From Atopsyche davidsoni (lineage: Eukaryota > Arthropoda > Insecta > Trichoptera > Hydrobiosidae): a stretch of DNA of 64,000 bases. Position numbers and translations under genes: made by a program. The stretch lies in assembly GCA_022113835.1 (NCBI GenBank), contig JAILWY010000006.1, positions 11,392,501 through 11,456,500 of the forward strand. The letters are read 5' to 3'. Positions 13,901-26,302 of this stretch are shown one piece after another. Numbering within the stretch: position 1 is the stretch's first letter; the number at the start of each line of letters is the position of its first letter. The notes beneath the pieces are model-generated. The model had not been told where the DNA came from, ran no database searches, and was given only the letters and a program-made list of their open reading frames with translations.

Positions 13901-16900
13901 AATGAAAACCATTTCATATCTACGTAAGAAATGGTACAGTGGCTGGAAGTCTGGAATACACCCGAATCAATAAAACTAGCCCAAGATAAAGATATTTTCA
14001 GTGAGACGGTCACTTAGCAACTCTGAGGAGATGTACCTCAGTAAGAAGATGTAAGAAATTCACATATAAATTTCTTATTTATGTATGGAAATTATTATTA
14101 CATTAAATAATTATTATTTAAAAATTATATTAATACACGATAAAAGACAAAGCCAGTGTCTATCGAGCACTCCACGCGAAGCTCGCTACTCCCCGGCGCT
14201 CCCAGCCGTCAAGGCACGGCCAAATTATTCACTGCACGGAAATTTTAGTCTGTTTTTACAGTAACTGAACCATTTGCTCAACTCGGAAAGGATTGTGATA
14301 ATATTATGTATGCAGATCGAATCCGCAGTCGGCGTTTTATTTAAGACTATTTCCCGGAGAGGGAAATCCGGAATATCCGAGGCGGGGGGCGACTGCCCGG
14401 CGTGGTCTGGTGTTCCTCTGATGGAAATTCAGACTCAAATACGTCAGCAGCATGCAATGTCAGTCGCGCCGTGCACGCGGTAGGTCAAAACACATACAGC
14501 ATGGTTTTATGTAATCTTGAAATAAAACTAAAATCTTTGAAATTATTTAGACTATAATAATGGGAGTGGGCTAGTGGGAGTTGTTCGTAAGTTTTGTGGG
14601 CAATTAATTTATTTTTATTCTATATGTAATAAAAAATTTTAAAATATATTTTGGTGTAATTGTATCTTCGCTTAATCATAAGCAGCTGGACTGCTACTCT
14701 GTCACTATCTAATTATACTAATACTAACTTATAATGCCAACGTGAAAGGTTGGCGAGACCGGTCTTAACATGTGGAAAAATCACTCAAGTATTTTATTTA
14801 ATTTAATATATATATATTTATATAGAGTATTTGTGAGTGTGTGTCTGCGTGCGTGTGTTTGTATGTGTGTTTGAAAGTTGGAGTATATTGGTATCAAGTA
14901 CGCAGTAGCTTAGCAGAGAAGGTAGCTCGGGTGCGCCGGGCCCGGGACAGCTTCGACGCAAGCGGAGTCCGTCCCGTCCGTCCCGTCCGTCCCGTCCGTC
15001 CTGTCCATCCTGTCCGTGAGTCCTCTCAGCAGCCGGGGGCGGCGGGCCAGGGAGAGAAATGTGTTCTTTCGTCTATCCAAAAATTAAATATAATCTGTCG
15101 ATCTATCTTTTGTAGATGGCTTTGATTAAAATTGTTCAATTTTTTAAACAAAATTTACCCACTATTTAGTTAAAATTATGCTCCAACAGAATCCGAGCTC
15201 GGAGCGGGGCCGCGCATGCAAATGGAACCCTTTCTTGAATAAATTTTCAATTCATAACAAGAAATGCGAATGAGAGGGTCTGTTTAGTGAAACACGCAGT
15301 ATTTTTATATGTTAAAATCTCAATACAATACTTTATTTTCCATTTCGCTTATGCATAACATTTTATTTTTAAAATGAGCAATATTTTCATCTGGTGTAGC
15401 AATTGTTTGTTGGTTTAACACAATTAAGTAATTAAATGGGTTCAAAAAAAATTCCAACCAATCCTTACTTGCCAATAGTGATTGCACAATAAGTACGCCG
15501 TTTCCCTAAAATAAAGGATAAAGAATCATCGACTTCAAAATTTACGAAATAGTTATCCCGTGACAACTTCGTTTGCAAAGCGTGTGTGTAATAGAATTCA
15601 CATGCTTGTCCTGGAACCTGAAAGAATTTACACAAATGGTATCAAATATTTTTATAAGGCTAAAACTTATGTTATGATAAATAAATGACCTGAGCCCAGA
15701 GGCAGATGGCAAGCCCCGCCTCCGAGCGCGGAGCCCAGCGTGGCATGGTGGCATGGTGGCATGGTGGCATGGTGGCATGGTGGCATGGTGGCATGGTGGC
15801 ATGGTGGCATGGTGGCATGGAAGCTGTGATGGTGAACTCCGGAGAGTCTCCCATAGATTTTGCAGCCACGCTCGGCCGCAGACAACAAAGTGCGATTCAC
15901 TATTGCGAGTCGATTTATTATTTTTTTATTTATTGTAATGAAATTATTCCTCTAGTACAGAAAAAAATCAAAGTTTTATAATTTTGAAAGTATTGTAAAT
16001 TCATGATGAACTATTTTAATTTATAATACCTCATTTTTAAACAATAAATATAAATAGCCAAAGATTTCAGATAAATTGAAACAATAGATAAAAATTCACT
16101 TTTGTCATTTATTTGAGACATATATTTATGCTTGATGATACAAGTATTTTATAGTTTTACGATTTTTTTTAATAGGTTAATCTTAAAAAGAGATTGGTTT
16201 TTTCTTACACTAATATGTGTGGCTGTAGACTCTTTTCAGACTATCTGAGCTCGGACATCTTCTTGTTGTGAAATAAAGAAAATGTGATTAAATCACTAAT
16301 CTAATTTGTATTATTGAGGTCATACTGGTTTTTTAAGGTCGCAAATAAATTAATGACTGCGCGAAGTGTCTGAGCCCAAGAAGCCATAATTTAATTTGAA
16401 ATACTCGTTACGACGCATTTGCATATTTATAATAATAAATCACAATAAAATCCACTTTTATCTCCGCGCATTTCCGTATGCAGAATTCATTATTCATGTG
16501 ATTTATCATGCTTAGCGTCTGTGCTTTCTGTGGCCCGACTCAAAACATTTCAGCTCGAGCTCCTGTCTGCAGAAACAATCATCACAATCAACAAAAAAAC
16601 TCCCTCTTGGTCCGGTGATTAGCCTGTTTGCTTGTGGTCCCGAAATTGATTGCAGGTGGAACAATAAGTCATTTTAATGTAACAAAAAAATGTAGTGAGT
16701 TGTCTGTTGGAAGTCCGCCAAAGGTTACACTGGTACCTATTTGGTAAGCCAGTCATTTTTTTAAACCTTAAATAAAACTAGAAAATTATAAATTGAACCA
16801 TTTATATCATCGCTGTAGTAAATTAAGCTACCTACACACCCTGCTACACAACCAACAAACAAACAACGCCAAAGAAGACGCTATTGGCCAATCTCCGTTC

Positions 16901-19900
16901 GATTGTCGGCTGTGCCGCGGCGATTAAAATATCAACCAATACACCGAAAGCCTGGCTTTGAAGATTAATATGAATGTGAAGATAAATGTGAGATGTACGT
17001 TGAGTCACTAACGGTTACAGGTTATCATATTCTTTTAAGTTTTTAAAGATCTAAAATTTAATATGAAACCTAACCTAAATTTATCTAACCAGAGCAGCTT
17101 TTGTATCTTGAAACCAACTAAAGAATAACTAAACTTCACGTGTTGTAACTTCACTTCGACAGTGATGTTACAACACGTAAAAATACAAATTCTTCAGTAA
17201 TCAGTAAAACTATGCGTAAAATTACTCTGAGTATGTAGTTTCTGTACCTCCAGTTAAATGATTCGTTCGTATCGCATTTCACAATATTTATATGAGAATC
17301 GACCCGCGGCCGCGCCCCTCTGTATCCAATCCACACACGGGGGTGGTTTATGTCTGTTTTAAATTGCAATATGAATACGATAACTGTAGTATACCCCGTA
17401 GCCGGGGGATGAGCGAGATGGGTAGGGGATGTAACGTATACAGACCCCTATTACTTCCTACCCACATAGAGACTAATGTATGGAGAGTCTCCCCATCGAG
17501 CCTTACTTTACGCGTGTATAAATGTTTATGATATTTCCATGCTACGTTAAATTCAATACCCGTTTTATTGATATTGATTGAAATATTCATACATTAATAT
17601 ATTTTGAAACAAAACGAAAACGAGGAGTTCTTCCTCCTGCTCTTGCGTACAGACTTATGTAAGGCGATTTAAATATCAACCGATACACCGAAAGCTCGGC
17701 TTTGAAAATGAACAGAAATGTGAGGTGTTCGTCGAGTCACTAATAAATTCTCATATTCTTTTTAATTTTCAAAGATCTTATATCAAATATAAAAATTTAA
17801 AAAACTCAGTTTTTGTAATACCTTAACTTTGTTTGTATTAATTCAATTGAATACGATGTATTACAAAGTAAATACAAACCGTATTAATTAAATATAGAAA
17901 CAACAAATTTAACGCTACCAGTATTTTTAAATAATTTCTATCATATTTATATAAAATATAAATGATATACATCACCGATAGAAATTATTTACATACGAGA
18001 GCCACGGGACCCGCCGAACTGACGCTTAGCGTTTCGGGATACATTTGTGCCCCCTATCACAGCAGATCAAAGCGAACCTCTTTTTTATCTAAAAAGCCTG
18101 CACCGAATTCTATATAACCCCCAAAGAATTGTTCAATTACATTAATCTAAAAAATGTTTTTTTTTTAAATTGTTTTTGCGATCGTATCCTACCAAAATTC
18201 AAGCATACAATAATAATAATAATTCAATACATAGAAACCACAGTAGATAATTTTAACATTGATATTTATCTAACATTCATGTTTGCAAAAAAAAATTCCG
18301 TCAAATTGCACAGTGAATATACATTCGTATTTAAAAACATTGTTTTTTGTAAATTTATATAACCACCCTTCTAACTAAAAAAAAAACACTTTTAAATAGG
18401 ATCTTTTTAGTGTAGCCTGCGGTCAAAATTTTACCCGCAAAATGCCCTGGCAGCCAAAAGACCTGCCGCCACAGCCATTATTTCTACGTTACGAAACTTT
18501 TTTCAGAAGTTATATAAATTCTCCATATTTCGAATGGCACTTTCACTATTTATTCTTCGTAGTACTCATACAATAATTAAAAAAATGATAACAGTTTTTT
18601 TTGTCCTAAAAAGTTCACGTCAAACTTAGCGATGAATTTGTGGGGCAAAAGAGCTAATCTTTCAATGATAGATCTTTTAAACCGTTTACTTTTTTTTTTT
18701 TTTTGGTTTCAAGTAATACAAAATCAGTACCTCTGAAATTATTAGTTACTTTGGTTGAGTTTATATTTTTACACAAATAAACTCTCTACTTGAAGAAATT
18801 GTCGATTTTTTTAAAGCTCTTTTGCCATTCAAAAGCATCGTTTAACTTGCTTAGTTTGACGATATCCTTGCAGACCGAAAGAACACTGTGAACACAAAGA
18901 ACACAACTGTCACAGTGAAAATGATATAATAGCCGCTTTAACCATTTTTAACTTAGTAGAGTACTACAAAACACACTTACTATAATTAACATATTTGATG
19001 TTTACTAAATTTACTGGCTGACTTGCCAAGATGTTCTTCAGCGTCTGCAGACCAATAATGGTCGTATTTATCGGTAAAAGATGATTAGGTGAGGTAATAT
19101 CTTACATTTCTGACATAGGTATACATGAAAAAGTAAAAACAAATGCAATACACTTACAAATTAACAATATTAATAGAAAAAATTAATACATTGAAAATTA
19201 TGATGGACACCAATTAAAAATTATTCAAATATTGGCAAATTTGAATAGTATTTTAAATATTGCTAGCCTTGCTGAGTGGTGGTTTGCATAACAATACTGT
19301 CTGGCCATTGTCCGGTCCCGGGCCGGGCCCTCCGTGCAAATCCTCTCCGATAAGCTTTTTGTTTAAAAAATCCATCCCGCTCTACGCCAGGTTTACTCCG
19401 AGCTGGGAATATTGCTGGAATGCTATTACACCGGCAGAAGTCGCCTCTTCTACTTTAACTGGCCGTTATTTCAACTACGTGTTTTCGGGTACTTGATTAA
19501 CACCTTCAATGACGAGAAATACAAGAGACTCAGGTGTGACCGAGCCTGTACAAATATTTACGCCGTTTCATTTGTAAACTGCTTATCCAAAAACATATTG
19601 AATATAATATAAACGTTATAGTTATGTATGGCTAAAGCATGGACTTATGAAAATTGTTATAAGAATATATAGAATAATCGTCTTCAGTTACATGAAATAT
19701 TTAAAAACATCAAACCTCAGTGAAAAACCACTGTGTTTTGTTTGAGACAGGTGGGAATTGAACTCCTCCCGGCCGCGCGACTTGGCGTCTCAATCTTTCA
19801 GAGTGTGGCCCCATAAATTGATGATTCGAATCGTCATTTGATAGAAGAATTGAAAAGTTCGTGCGTCCAATAAAATCAGAATTCTGTTTATTTGTACAAT

Positions 19901-21970
19901 TGTCATCCCTTAATCTCTGTCAGACTCGACGCGACGCCTCCTCGCCCGGAGCAATATAACTTTATGGGGGTTGGAAGCCGGAACGGACGACTCTCGGGAC
20001 ATTGAGGACATCGAGGACATCGGCCGCGAGGACCCCCGCCCAGAGCAAATCATAAATACATCGATATCACACACTCCCCTCCGCGATTTGCACGCCGGTT
20101 TTAATATTTCAGATGTCCAGAGCTTCCTTTACAGGATATTTCACCAGAGCTTATTTATTAGATTGTTTTGGTCGGAATCAAGTGGGAAACGGAGCCCAAA
20201 AGTATTTTATTCGAATGCATGCAATCAATGTCCTTCGGTAATCTACAAACTTATTTATTACAATTATCCTAGGATAGCTTGGCTCGTTAGTCAGACCGCG
20301 GACACTCGAGGTCCTCGCCTCGATGCACGCCCCGACAGGTGATCTAACCTAACCTAACCCTAACTGTTGATATCGGACTCAAGCTCGTTATGGTATGGCA
20401 GCCCACAGCTCGGGTACTTTGCTAAATACTAACGTCACCTGCTCCCGAAAATACTATCATATCTATTCTGTAATATATTTTTACACAAATTACGAGTCCT
20501 GCGCGAGCTTCGTCTGCGGTACGAGCCTTTCAGAAGTGCTCCCAAACTGCGCCTGGTATCGCAAATTTACAACAACAACAACAAAAAATAGATAAATAAT
20601 TCTAATTTTAGACTGGTTTCATTTGAAATACTCTATATTTAACTAAAATAACCAAATGGAAAGAACGTTACGATAAATATTTTGTTGAACACTTCCATCT
20701 TCAGAACCCTCTAAAACCAAAAGCGCTCAAAAATAAAAATAATCGTTATCTCCTAGCCATTACCTATTTGTATTTTGTTAAATACAATTGCTATTTTACC
20801 ATATTATTACGTATAAGTGTATTTGCATACACTAGTTAGATTTTTATCGTGTAAATATAAAGTTTTCAAAAACCCTATTTATCAATTAGATGATTTTATT
20901 ATTAGTTTCGAATAGTTTGTTTTGCAATTTTTTAAAATAAAATCTATTGTTTGGATATTTTCAAGCATAATTGTATTGTGTTTAAGTTTTCTTTTTGCTT
21001 TCTCGGTATTAAATCAACGCCGATATAAGGCGAATTTATACCTTAAATAGGATCAGCTTACAGGACCCCAGAAGTCCTGATTCATAGATTATCAATTAGT
21101 ACAACAATTCACCCATCCCGAGCTGACCCGACACGATAAGAACTTACCAGTCAACAAATCATTACATCATTCTTTGGAAGAGCTATGAGACTATATTGAA
21201 TTAACATTGATAAATGCCAATTTTGAATCAAAATAATTCATTTATAACTCTGTCTGAAAATCTGCTTAGTACTTTTTTTTCGTTGAATTCATAACCTGCA
21301 ACATATCAACAAACAGCATCTCTCACTGATTATTCGACAGTCCTAAACGAAATCATCTCAATTCATATAGATCTATTCAAAACCCACCGAATATCGCAGT
21401 GGGTTTCGAATCCAAAAGTGCTGTTTTTTTTTCATTAATAATCTACGTTTAGTACTTTAGACAGAGTAAAAATATGTCATGTTTGAGTTTCTTATTTAAA
21501 TAGAACATCCAACTTCTTTCCTTGCAACTTTGCATTTTATAATCAAATTGTAAAAAAAAAAACTTTTTTTTTGTAGTCAATGAAAATAAATTTGTACCTA
21601 GAGATTGAAGACGTTCCCTTGGGTCAATAGCAGAATGTATTTTTACAAATCATTTAATAGGATCAAAATAATAGGATTTCGAATATGCAAAGGACGAGCC
21701 GCGGAGACGGAGACGCGAGGCCCGACTCGACGTCCGGTCGGCGCTCTGAACGCTGAGGCACCCACCGGGACCCTCGAGAGGAACCCTTTCGAGATGGTCC
21801 CGAGCTCCAGCCGCTGCGGCCCAACGGGGCAGATGGCTTCCGGAAAGGGAGCCCGACGGAGTCCCGAATCCAGCGGGGGATCTGAGCTAGGGTGCTCTCG
21901 CACCGGTCTCACCTGATTCCAAAATGATAAAGGCGGCGATGAACATCCTGTTCAGCGAGACGCGATCCAT
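7924..21970 (-). CDS. beat: Beaten path (beat) family immunoglobulin-domain protein, 5 exons
   Basis: Beat proteins are Ig-domain axon-guidance factors that bind Side-family receptors on motor axons and synaptic partners. Proposed coding exons: 21913-21970, 10951-11129, 10467-10653, 8620-8753, 7924-8544. Phases agree at every junction and the model is 392 aa. Exon 1 gives MDRVSLNRMFIAAFIILES, a short hydrophobic leader. Exon 2 has the first Ig cysteine (RAALRCHYDM) and the family signature LYSAKWFKDDREIFRYMP. Exon 3 closes Ig1 with GRYRCEVSSEAPTFRIV. Exon 4 opens Ig2 (LQATCTSAPSLPPAELTWFV) and exon 5 carries LTVRCEAALPPW. Ig exons are strongly GC-rich, unlike the introns. Exon 5 has a 15-bp in-frame minisatellite (about 8361-8411). 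Beyond about residue 290 (minus of 8,215) the composition turns AT-rich, so the true C-terminus may use another exon. Exon 1, across a 10.8-kb intron, is less certain than the Ig exons. Paralogue number not assigned. Confidence 0.82.
8361..8411 (-). repeat. 15-bp coding minisatellite in the beat gene
   Basis: Tandem copies of GAGGTCCCGGCA plus GAG-phase sequence encode a Gly-Thr-Ser-Ala repeat inside the second Ig domain. They lie between VVAERGLFGGVSGG and GALTVRCEAAL. The 15-bp period preserves frame, so copy number can change without a frameshift. Other beat proteins have a short loop here. Confidence 0.8.
9017..9220. mobile_element. 204-bp near-perfect palindrome of the tRNA-like foldback family
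   Basis: Both halves contain the same about 100-bp unit in opposite orientation: ATGTGATTAAGCATATTTTT, a TTCAATGTGTGAAAAA block, a TTTCTGAGAGTTT block and the tRNA T-arm GTGGGTTCGAATCCCTCAC. The centre is AAGCTT and only one mismatch was seen (9115/9122). It matches the right ends of the elements at 12.7, 27.1 and 58.7 kb. It therefore looks like an inverted dimer of that right end. Its near identity suggests it is recent or maintained. Confidence 0.85.
12712..12905. mobile_element. 5'-truncated tRNA-like foldback element
   Basis: Matches the 58.7-kb copy from the inner CCTGGGCACATTGGTTC region to the right terminus (TTCAATGTGTGAAAAAATGT then ACTTAATCATA). The internal tRNA-like region has a D-arm resembling GCAT-AGTTGGTA-ATGC. 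The T-arm is decayed (GAATCCCACGCAAGTTACGA). The left terminal arm is absent, so this is a dead fragment. Confidence 0.65.
14733..14808 (+). repeat. Fragment of AATGCCAACGTGAAAGG MITE family
   Basis: Contains the family core AATGCCAACGTGAAAGGTTG, then GCGAGACCGGTC, then ACATGTGGAAAAATCACTCA and AGTATTTTATTTAA. The left terminal arm is missing. See the fuller copy at 40.83-40.99 kb. Confidence 0.7.
14967..15017. repeat. GTCCGTCCC tandem repeat
   Basis: About five imperfect copies of a 9-10-bp pyrimidine-rich unit (CCGTCCCGT), decaying to CCTGTCCATCCTGTC at the right. It generates a Val-Arg-Pro repeat in a spurious plus-strand frame. Confidence 0.8.
15741..15820. repeat. Ten exact copies of an 8-bp unit (TGGCATGG)
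   Basis: Eighty bases of perfectly repeated TGGCATGG. Because 8 is not a multiple of 3, every frame cycles through the same 8 codons, and no frame contains a stop. This explains the several overlapping His/Trp-rich open frames on both strands. The absence of any mismatch points to recent expansion. Confidence 0.95.
16921..17778. repeat. Diverged direct repeat pair (16921-17052 and 17664-17778)
   Basis: Both copies contain CGATT, then AAATATCAACC, CGATACACCGAAAG in variant form, CTTTGAA, a TGAGTCACTAA-like block and a final TTTAA...AAAGATCT. The copies lie about 740 bp apart in the same orientation and differ by many substitutions. They could be two copies of one short dispersed element or the ends of a larger decayed one. 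No coding sequence lies between them. Confidence 0.6.
20344..20365 (-). repeat. Short telomere-like (CCTAA)n run
   Basis: CTAACCTAACCTAACCCTAAC, about four units of the arthropod telomere repeat TTAGG read on the minus strand. It is too short to mark a fusion point by itself. Confidence 0.7.
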
Positions 21971-22381
21971 CCTGAATGCTCGAGGGAAGGACTCGCCAGT
22001 GTTTACATCGGAGGAGTGAGACTCGGCGCCTGAAGTCCCGCCCGAGGCGAGCCGCGAGTGATTCTCAAACTGCCAGACACGAGCGATCTGCCACGCATTG
22101 TCTTCGGCGGATAAACAAATCTACACTTGATCGTATATTTAATGTCAGACTCTCCATTGACGTTTTTCGACCCACTATTTTGAATATATATTTAATCAAT
22201 GTAGTTTAAGTGGTGTCGCTTTAATGTTAAGAAAAGCACTCTCTTGTGTCTCACGAATCAAACAGTCGTTTAGTCGGATGTCGTACGCTGCAATTATTTC
22301 GCGGAAAACCCGGTGGGCGTACCCCTGGCACTGCCGTGCGCGCCCGTCCTGGCCGGAGGACGCCGAGCGACTGAGCCGCGG

Positions 22382-22516
22382 CCGGCGGAGTGGGGGGACC
22401 GGCGGGAGGAGTGGGGGGGCCAGCGGGAGGAGGGGGGGACCGGCGGGAGGAGGGGGGGGGCAGCGGGAGGAGGGGGGACCGGCGGGAGGAGGGGGGGACC
22501 GGCGGGAGGAGGGAGG
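22382..22516 (+). repeat. G-rich minisatellite with G-quadruplex potential
   Basis: About seven imperfect copies of a 19-20-bp unit, GGACCGGCGGGAGGAGGGGG, with runs of 4-9 G on the plus strand. Many G-tracts of at least three occur within 135 bp. Open proline- or glycine-rich frames over it are artefacts of composition. Confidence 0.85.
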
Positions 22517-25117
22517 CGATATATATACTGAAAAACCAACCATAGGCTCTCAGGCTTGCAGGTGGAGCAATAAGTCTTTTTTTTATTAAGATATTTATCA
22601 AAATTAAGAATTATTTTCATATTCGAAGGGACGGAAAAACACTTCGAAGAAAAATCCTCCCGGCAAGTTTACGTGCGTTCTCTGTATAGGACAAAGCAAA
22701 TGCTAGATACAGCCAAGATTGTTTCCAATTACCTTTCCCGGTTGTCTTCATTTCTCTCTTGTATTATTTTTATTTCTTATGATTTTTTTTTTTTGACTAC
22801 AAATAAATCAAAAAACAAGCTAACCGCTCTAGGTTGGCGACTCGGAGCGAGAGCCTCTCGGTTTCCTCTTTGATTCGATGAGCGTTAGAGGAACTTCCAT
22901 CAGATAAGATTTCAAACCGCTCCCTCAAATTCATTAAAACTTCGGGAACTCCTTCCGTCTCCTGTCAATCTGCCGACTCCCGGCTCCGCGGACCCTCGAG
23001 ACGGCACGAATACCCAATTATAAATGCCCCAAGGATCCACTTTGTATCCAATACCGGCGGCCTGAACTACTTCACAGCGATCCGAGCTCCGTCTATAATG
23101 ACGAGCTTACACCAGAGGCAAATGCAAATCACGGAGCAAACGGTCACAAAATTTTTATGCAAAATATTCAAACACAAAGCGACGAAAAATATCCTTAAAA
23201 AAAATTTTTCAAGACACAAACTGGATTCGAATATCTCCTCGCTGGCGCGGGCTGCTGCCTCGCTCGATCCGACCACTGTTGTCTTTTAGCAGAGAATCGC
23301 CAAATGCAGGTGTGTAACGCGATGTAATTTTTTCGGGTATTTATGTAAAGCTTCCTATTATTGTTCTCTCAGTAACAATAATCGTTGTTTTGGGAGGGAA
23401 TACCAATTTTTATAAAAATAGAAGAATACAAAAAAAAAATTGTTTTACTATAAATTAAAGAAAAGTAATTTAACATAATAACACCTAGTTAAAAATACTA
23501 TTAATTCAAAAACTCATTTTTTTTTACTCATAAATATTTTCGGCGTTGTTACCGGATAAACTTTTCAAATCAAATGTTTTTAATTTTATTTTCACTAAAA
23601 AAATTATAACAGTGATTTGATTATCACTTATTACACGAGTTGTTATTTGATAATTTTTCCTTAAGTAGCGTTATATTTTTGTTGCATAAATAATATATCA
23701 ATACATAACGAACCGTACGATTCGAGAGATTACTGGAGATTTCCAGTAGGACATGCCTCTGACAAGAAATACTGCTGTGACCGCTTCCTCGACCATCGAT
23801 GGTCATCTTTTCGTGTTATTTTTTCCACGAATTCTCGGAGTCTCGCTCATCATCGGTTCCGATACGAGACTCTATGAAATATGTTATAATATTTTAATTA
23901 TATTACTTTTAAAACAACTCCTTGACAACGTAGTTTATATAGATAGAAAACACAACAGAGGCACTTTCCCTCGAGGTTCTTGAGCAATGTTAACTTAAAC
24001 TTCGGTTGAATACATTTCTGACGTTAAACATTCTTCATTGATTTGGGAATAACTCAAGCGCGAATCGAGTAACGGGCGAAGTAAACGGTTTTCTTATAAA
24101 AGATTGATTAAAATCAACAAACAGGCCACTTATTAATGTGGCGGGGGAGACGGCGGGCGAGACAAAGTTCTTCAATACAAAAAACTTCAACAAAGCGCAA
24201 ACTCCCAAGTTGCGTTCATTTGCCTTATAAATAATCAACGACTCGCGCTGTTTTACCCCTTTTCAGTCTTCAGTCGATCTATTGACTCCTGCCATGAATA
24301 TGCAATAGGCCCATCCTCATAAATAATTCTCCTGCGCGAGAGCTCCGGAGGAATGATACGAGCCATTACACCTGCACCAGCTCGCGGAGTCTTCCTCGTG
24401 TTGAGAAGACCAGTGTGAGGCTCAGGACCAGGTGCTTCCTCCCTGAGCACCTGATCCGCAGTGATTTGGGTCGTTACTTCCGACGCGAAAATTTACCGCT
24501 GCGGTCTGTCAATAAATTTATGACTATTTTTGTAGCGTTTGGAGGCGTTTTGGCGATTTTTCACATTTCTCATATGCGGATCGCTCTTCTGCAAGGAGTT
24601 TTTGCAAACCGAAAGCTCTCCGATTTGTTCCTGAATGATGAAAAGCGAAGAAGCGACGAAGCGGAGTCTCGGGTGTTTGTGATTCAAATTTATTTTCGTG
24701 AGCAATTTTGTTTTATATATTATATTTCCAGACTGAAAATCCCCAAAGACAGTATAAAAAAACTAATTTATAATTAACAATTCTACCGTTCCGTCCTTCG
24801 ATTTGTTACAATCTTCTTTAATTGGATTCAGGGATATCTGCGCAAACCACACCTTCTTCTGAAGCGAACGGCCTGTTAAAGTCTGCCTCAGTTACATCGT
24901 ACCCTCCCTGGAGTTTTTATGAATCCAAAGCATTGCTGGATTAAAAAAAGCCACTATTTCAATAAATGTTGAGTGAAATTCTAACTTTGGTGTTTTTCTC
25001 AGTACCTTCAATGTACGGAACCTAATAGTATAACGATAAGTTCTGGTCTTCAGCTTGTCGTGGAATCTCCTAAACAACAAAAGCAAACTGTTTAACTAAT
25101 TATTTTTCAGTATGATC

Positions 25118-25169
25118 GAGAAATGTTAGAAAATCTTCCATACTTATGGAAGATTTTCAAACATTTCTC
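25118..25169. repeat. 25-bp inverted repeat with 2-nt spacer
   Basis: GAGAAATGTTAGAAAATCTT then CCATA at 25118-25142 is followed by its complement at 25145-25169, with a single mismatch. The spacer is almost absent, so this is a cruciform-prone palindrome rather than a microRNA precursor. Confidence 0.8.
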
Positions 25170-25650
25170 ATAACATTTCACCCACTTGTATGTTTTAAAA
25201 AATATAATGCAAATAAATCTTTAAAAAATTATTGGCAGTACAAAAAATAAAAGACTAAACGTTTCGCAAAACAAAACTTTATTTATAAAAAATGCAGACG
25301 ACAAATATAAATGCGAAAGTACTTCCATACAAAATTTTTCGCAATCTCCTAGACAATAAGCTACCAATCTTTTATGTTTAAATGTGGAATGTGGACAAAT
25401 TGAACCAATCTGTCGGTGGTAAAAATTTCAGGTTATAATTTGACAACATTATTTTAGAGAGTAAATCTCAAGCACTTTGTTAGTATTTTTTTTATTTATT
25501 GATTATTGAGTTGTCGTTTTAATGTGGAGTAAATAATGTTAAAATTTGAATTTATTTCGGACTGCTCGGAAAGTGAAATTAATCGAATAAATAAGAAAAG
25601 GGAAACAGTACCGAGAAGGTATGCGTCAGGGCTTTATTGAAGGCAGGAGG

Positions 25651-26043
25651 TCGGAGAGTCTGAGGAGAGTCCGAGGAGAGTCTGAGGAGAGTCCGAGGAG
25701 AGTCTGAGGAGAGTCCGAGGAGAGTCTGAGGAGAGTCCGAGGAGAGTCTGAGGAGAGTCCGAGAAGAGTCTGAGGAGAGTCCGAGGAGAGTCTGAGGAGA
25801 ATCCGAGGAGAGTCTGAGGAGAGTCCGAGAAGAGTCTGAGGAGAGTCCGAGGAGAGTCTGAGGAGAGTCCGAGGAGAGTCTGAGGAGAGTCCGAGGAGAG
25901 TCTGAGGAGAATCCGAGGAGAGTCTGAGGAGAGTCCGAGAAGAGTCTGAGGAGAGTCCGAGGAGAGTCTGAGGAGAGTCCGAGGAGAGTCTGAGGAGAGT
26001 CCGAGGAGAGTCTGAGGAGAGTCCGAGGAGAGTCCGAGGAGAG
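25651..26043. repeat. 11/22-bp satellite-like array, about 36 units
   Basis: GAGAGTCTGAG alternates almost strictly with GAGAGTCCGAG, giving a 22-bp higher-order unit over 393 bp. Occasional variants (GAGAATCCGAG, GAAGAGTCTGAG) recur at regular spacing, which suggests a still larger period from stepwise duplication. The unit has no stop in any minus-strand frame, which creates a 149-codon Leu/Ser-rich frame that is not a gene. Confidence 0.92.
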
Positions 26044-26244
26044 CTTCCTGAAGGAATCGGCCCAAACGAAGGCGACGCCGCAATTTGCGGCCGGCGAGAT
26101 AAAGATGCGTTAATTATTATATAAACGACAACATAAAAGTCATTAAATTTTCAAAATACCAACGATTTACTTTCTAAAATAATATTATCAAATTATAACA
26201 GGCTTTTTGTACCCACAATGTTTAGGTAATCGATTTATATCTAT

Positions 26245-26302
26245 TTATGGATTGGTCAATCAGATGCGTATATAAATACGCATCTGATTGACCAATCCAT
26301 AA
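26245..26302. repeat. 58-bp hairpin (26-bp arms)
   Basis: TTATGGATTGGTCAATCAGA then TGCGTAT pairs with its complement around a small AT loop. The arm word ACGCATCTGATTGACCAATCC is similar to sequence just right of the foldback elements at 9.2 and 59.0 kb (ACGCATCCTGATTAACATTA; ACGCACTTGATTGACGTTCA). It may therefore be a snapback of the same family. It also abuts the Helitron relic. Confidence 0.8.

Larger units (their letters stand above)
11130..21912. other. Large first intron of beat (if exon 1 is right)
   Basis: No coding exon was recognised on either strand across these 10.8 kb. It holds a truncated tRNA-like element (12.7 kb), a partial MITE (14.7 kb), two short tandem arrays (14.97 and 15.74 kb), a diverged direct repeat pair (16.9 and 17.7 kb) and a telomere-like run (20.34 kb). 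GC-rich islands near 13.3, 19.3, 19.9 and 21.7 kb contain no conserved protein. If exon 1 is wrong, this is simply spacer. Confidence 0.5.

Noticed and set aside
15542..15981. His/Pro/Met- and Trp/His/Gly-repeat open frames on both strands
   Set aside because: All are produced by the TGGCATGG array read in different frames. There are no splice or family signals.
19735..19860. tRNA-like arm GGTGGGAATTGAACTCC
   Set aside because: An isolated T-arm-like motif on the minus strand without the rest of a tRNA.
22196..22620. Proline- and glycine-rich open frames of 100-120 codons
   Set aside because: They follow the G-rich minisatellite on both strands in several frames at once, so they reflect composition.
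24892..25086. 64-codon minus-strand frame (HDKLKTRTYRYTIRFRTLKV)
   Set aside because: Basic and somewhat protein-like, but no family is recognised, there are no splice partners, and decayed repeats surround it.
25634..26083. 149-codon Leu/Ser-rich open frame, minus strand
   Set aside because: It lies wholly on the 11-bp array, whose unit has no stop codons. The periodic protein is a by-product of the repeat.
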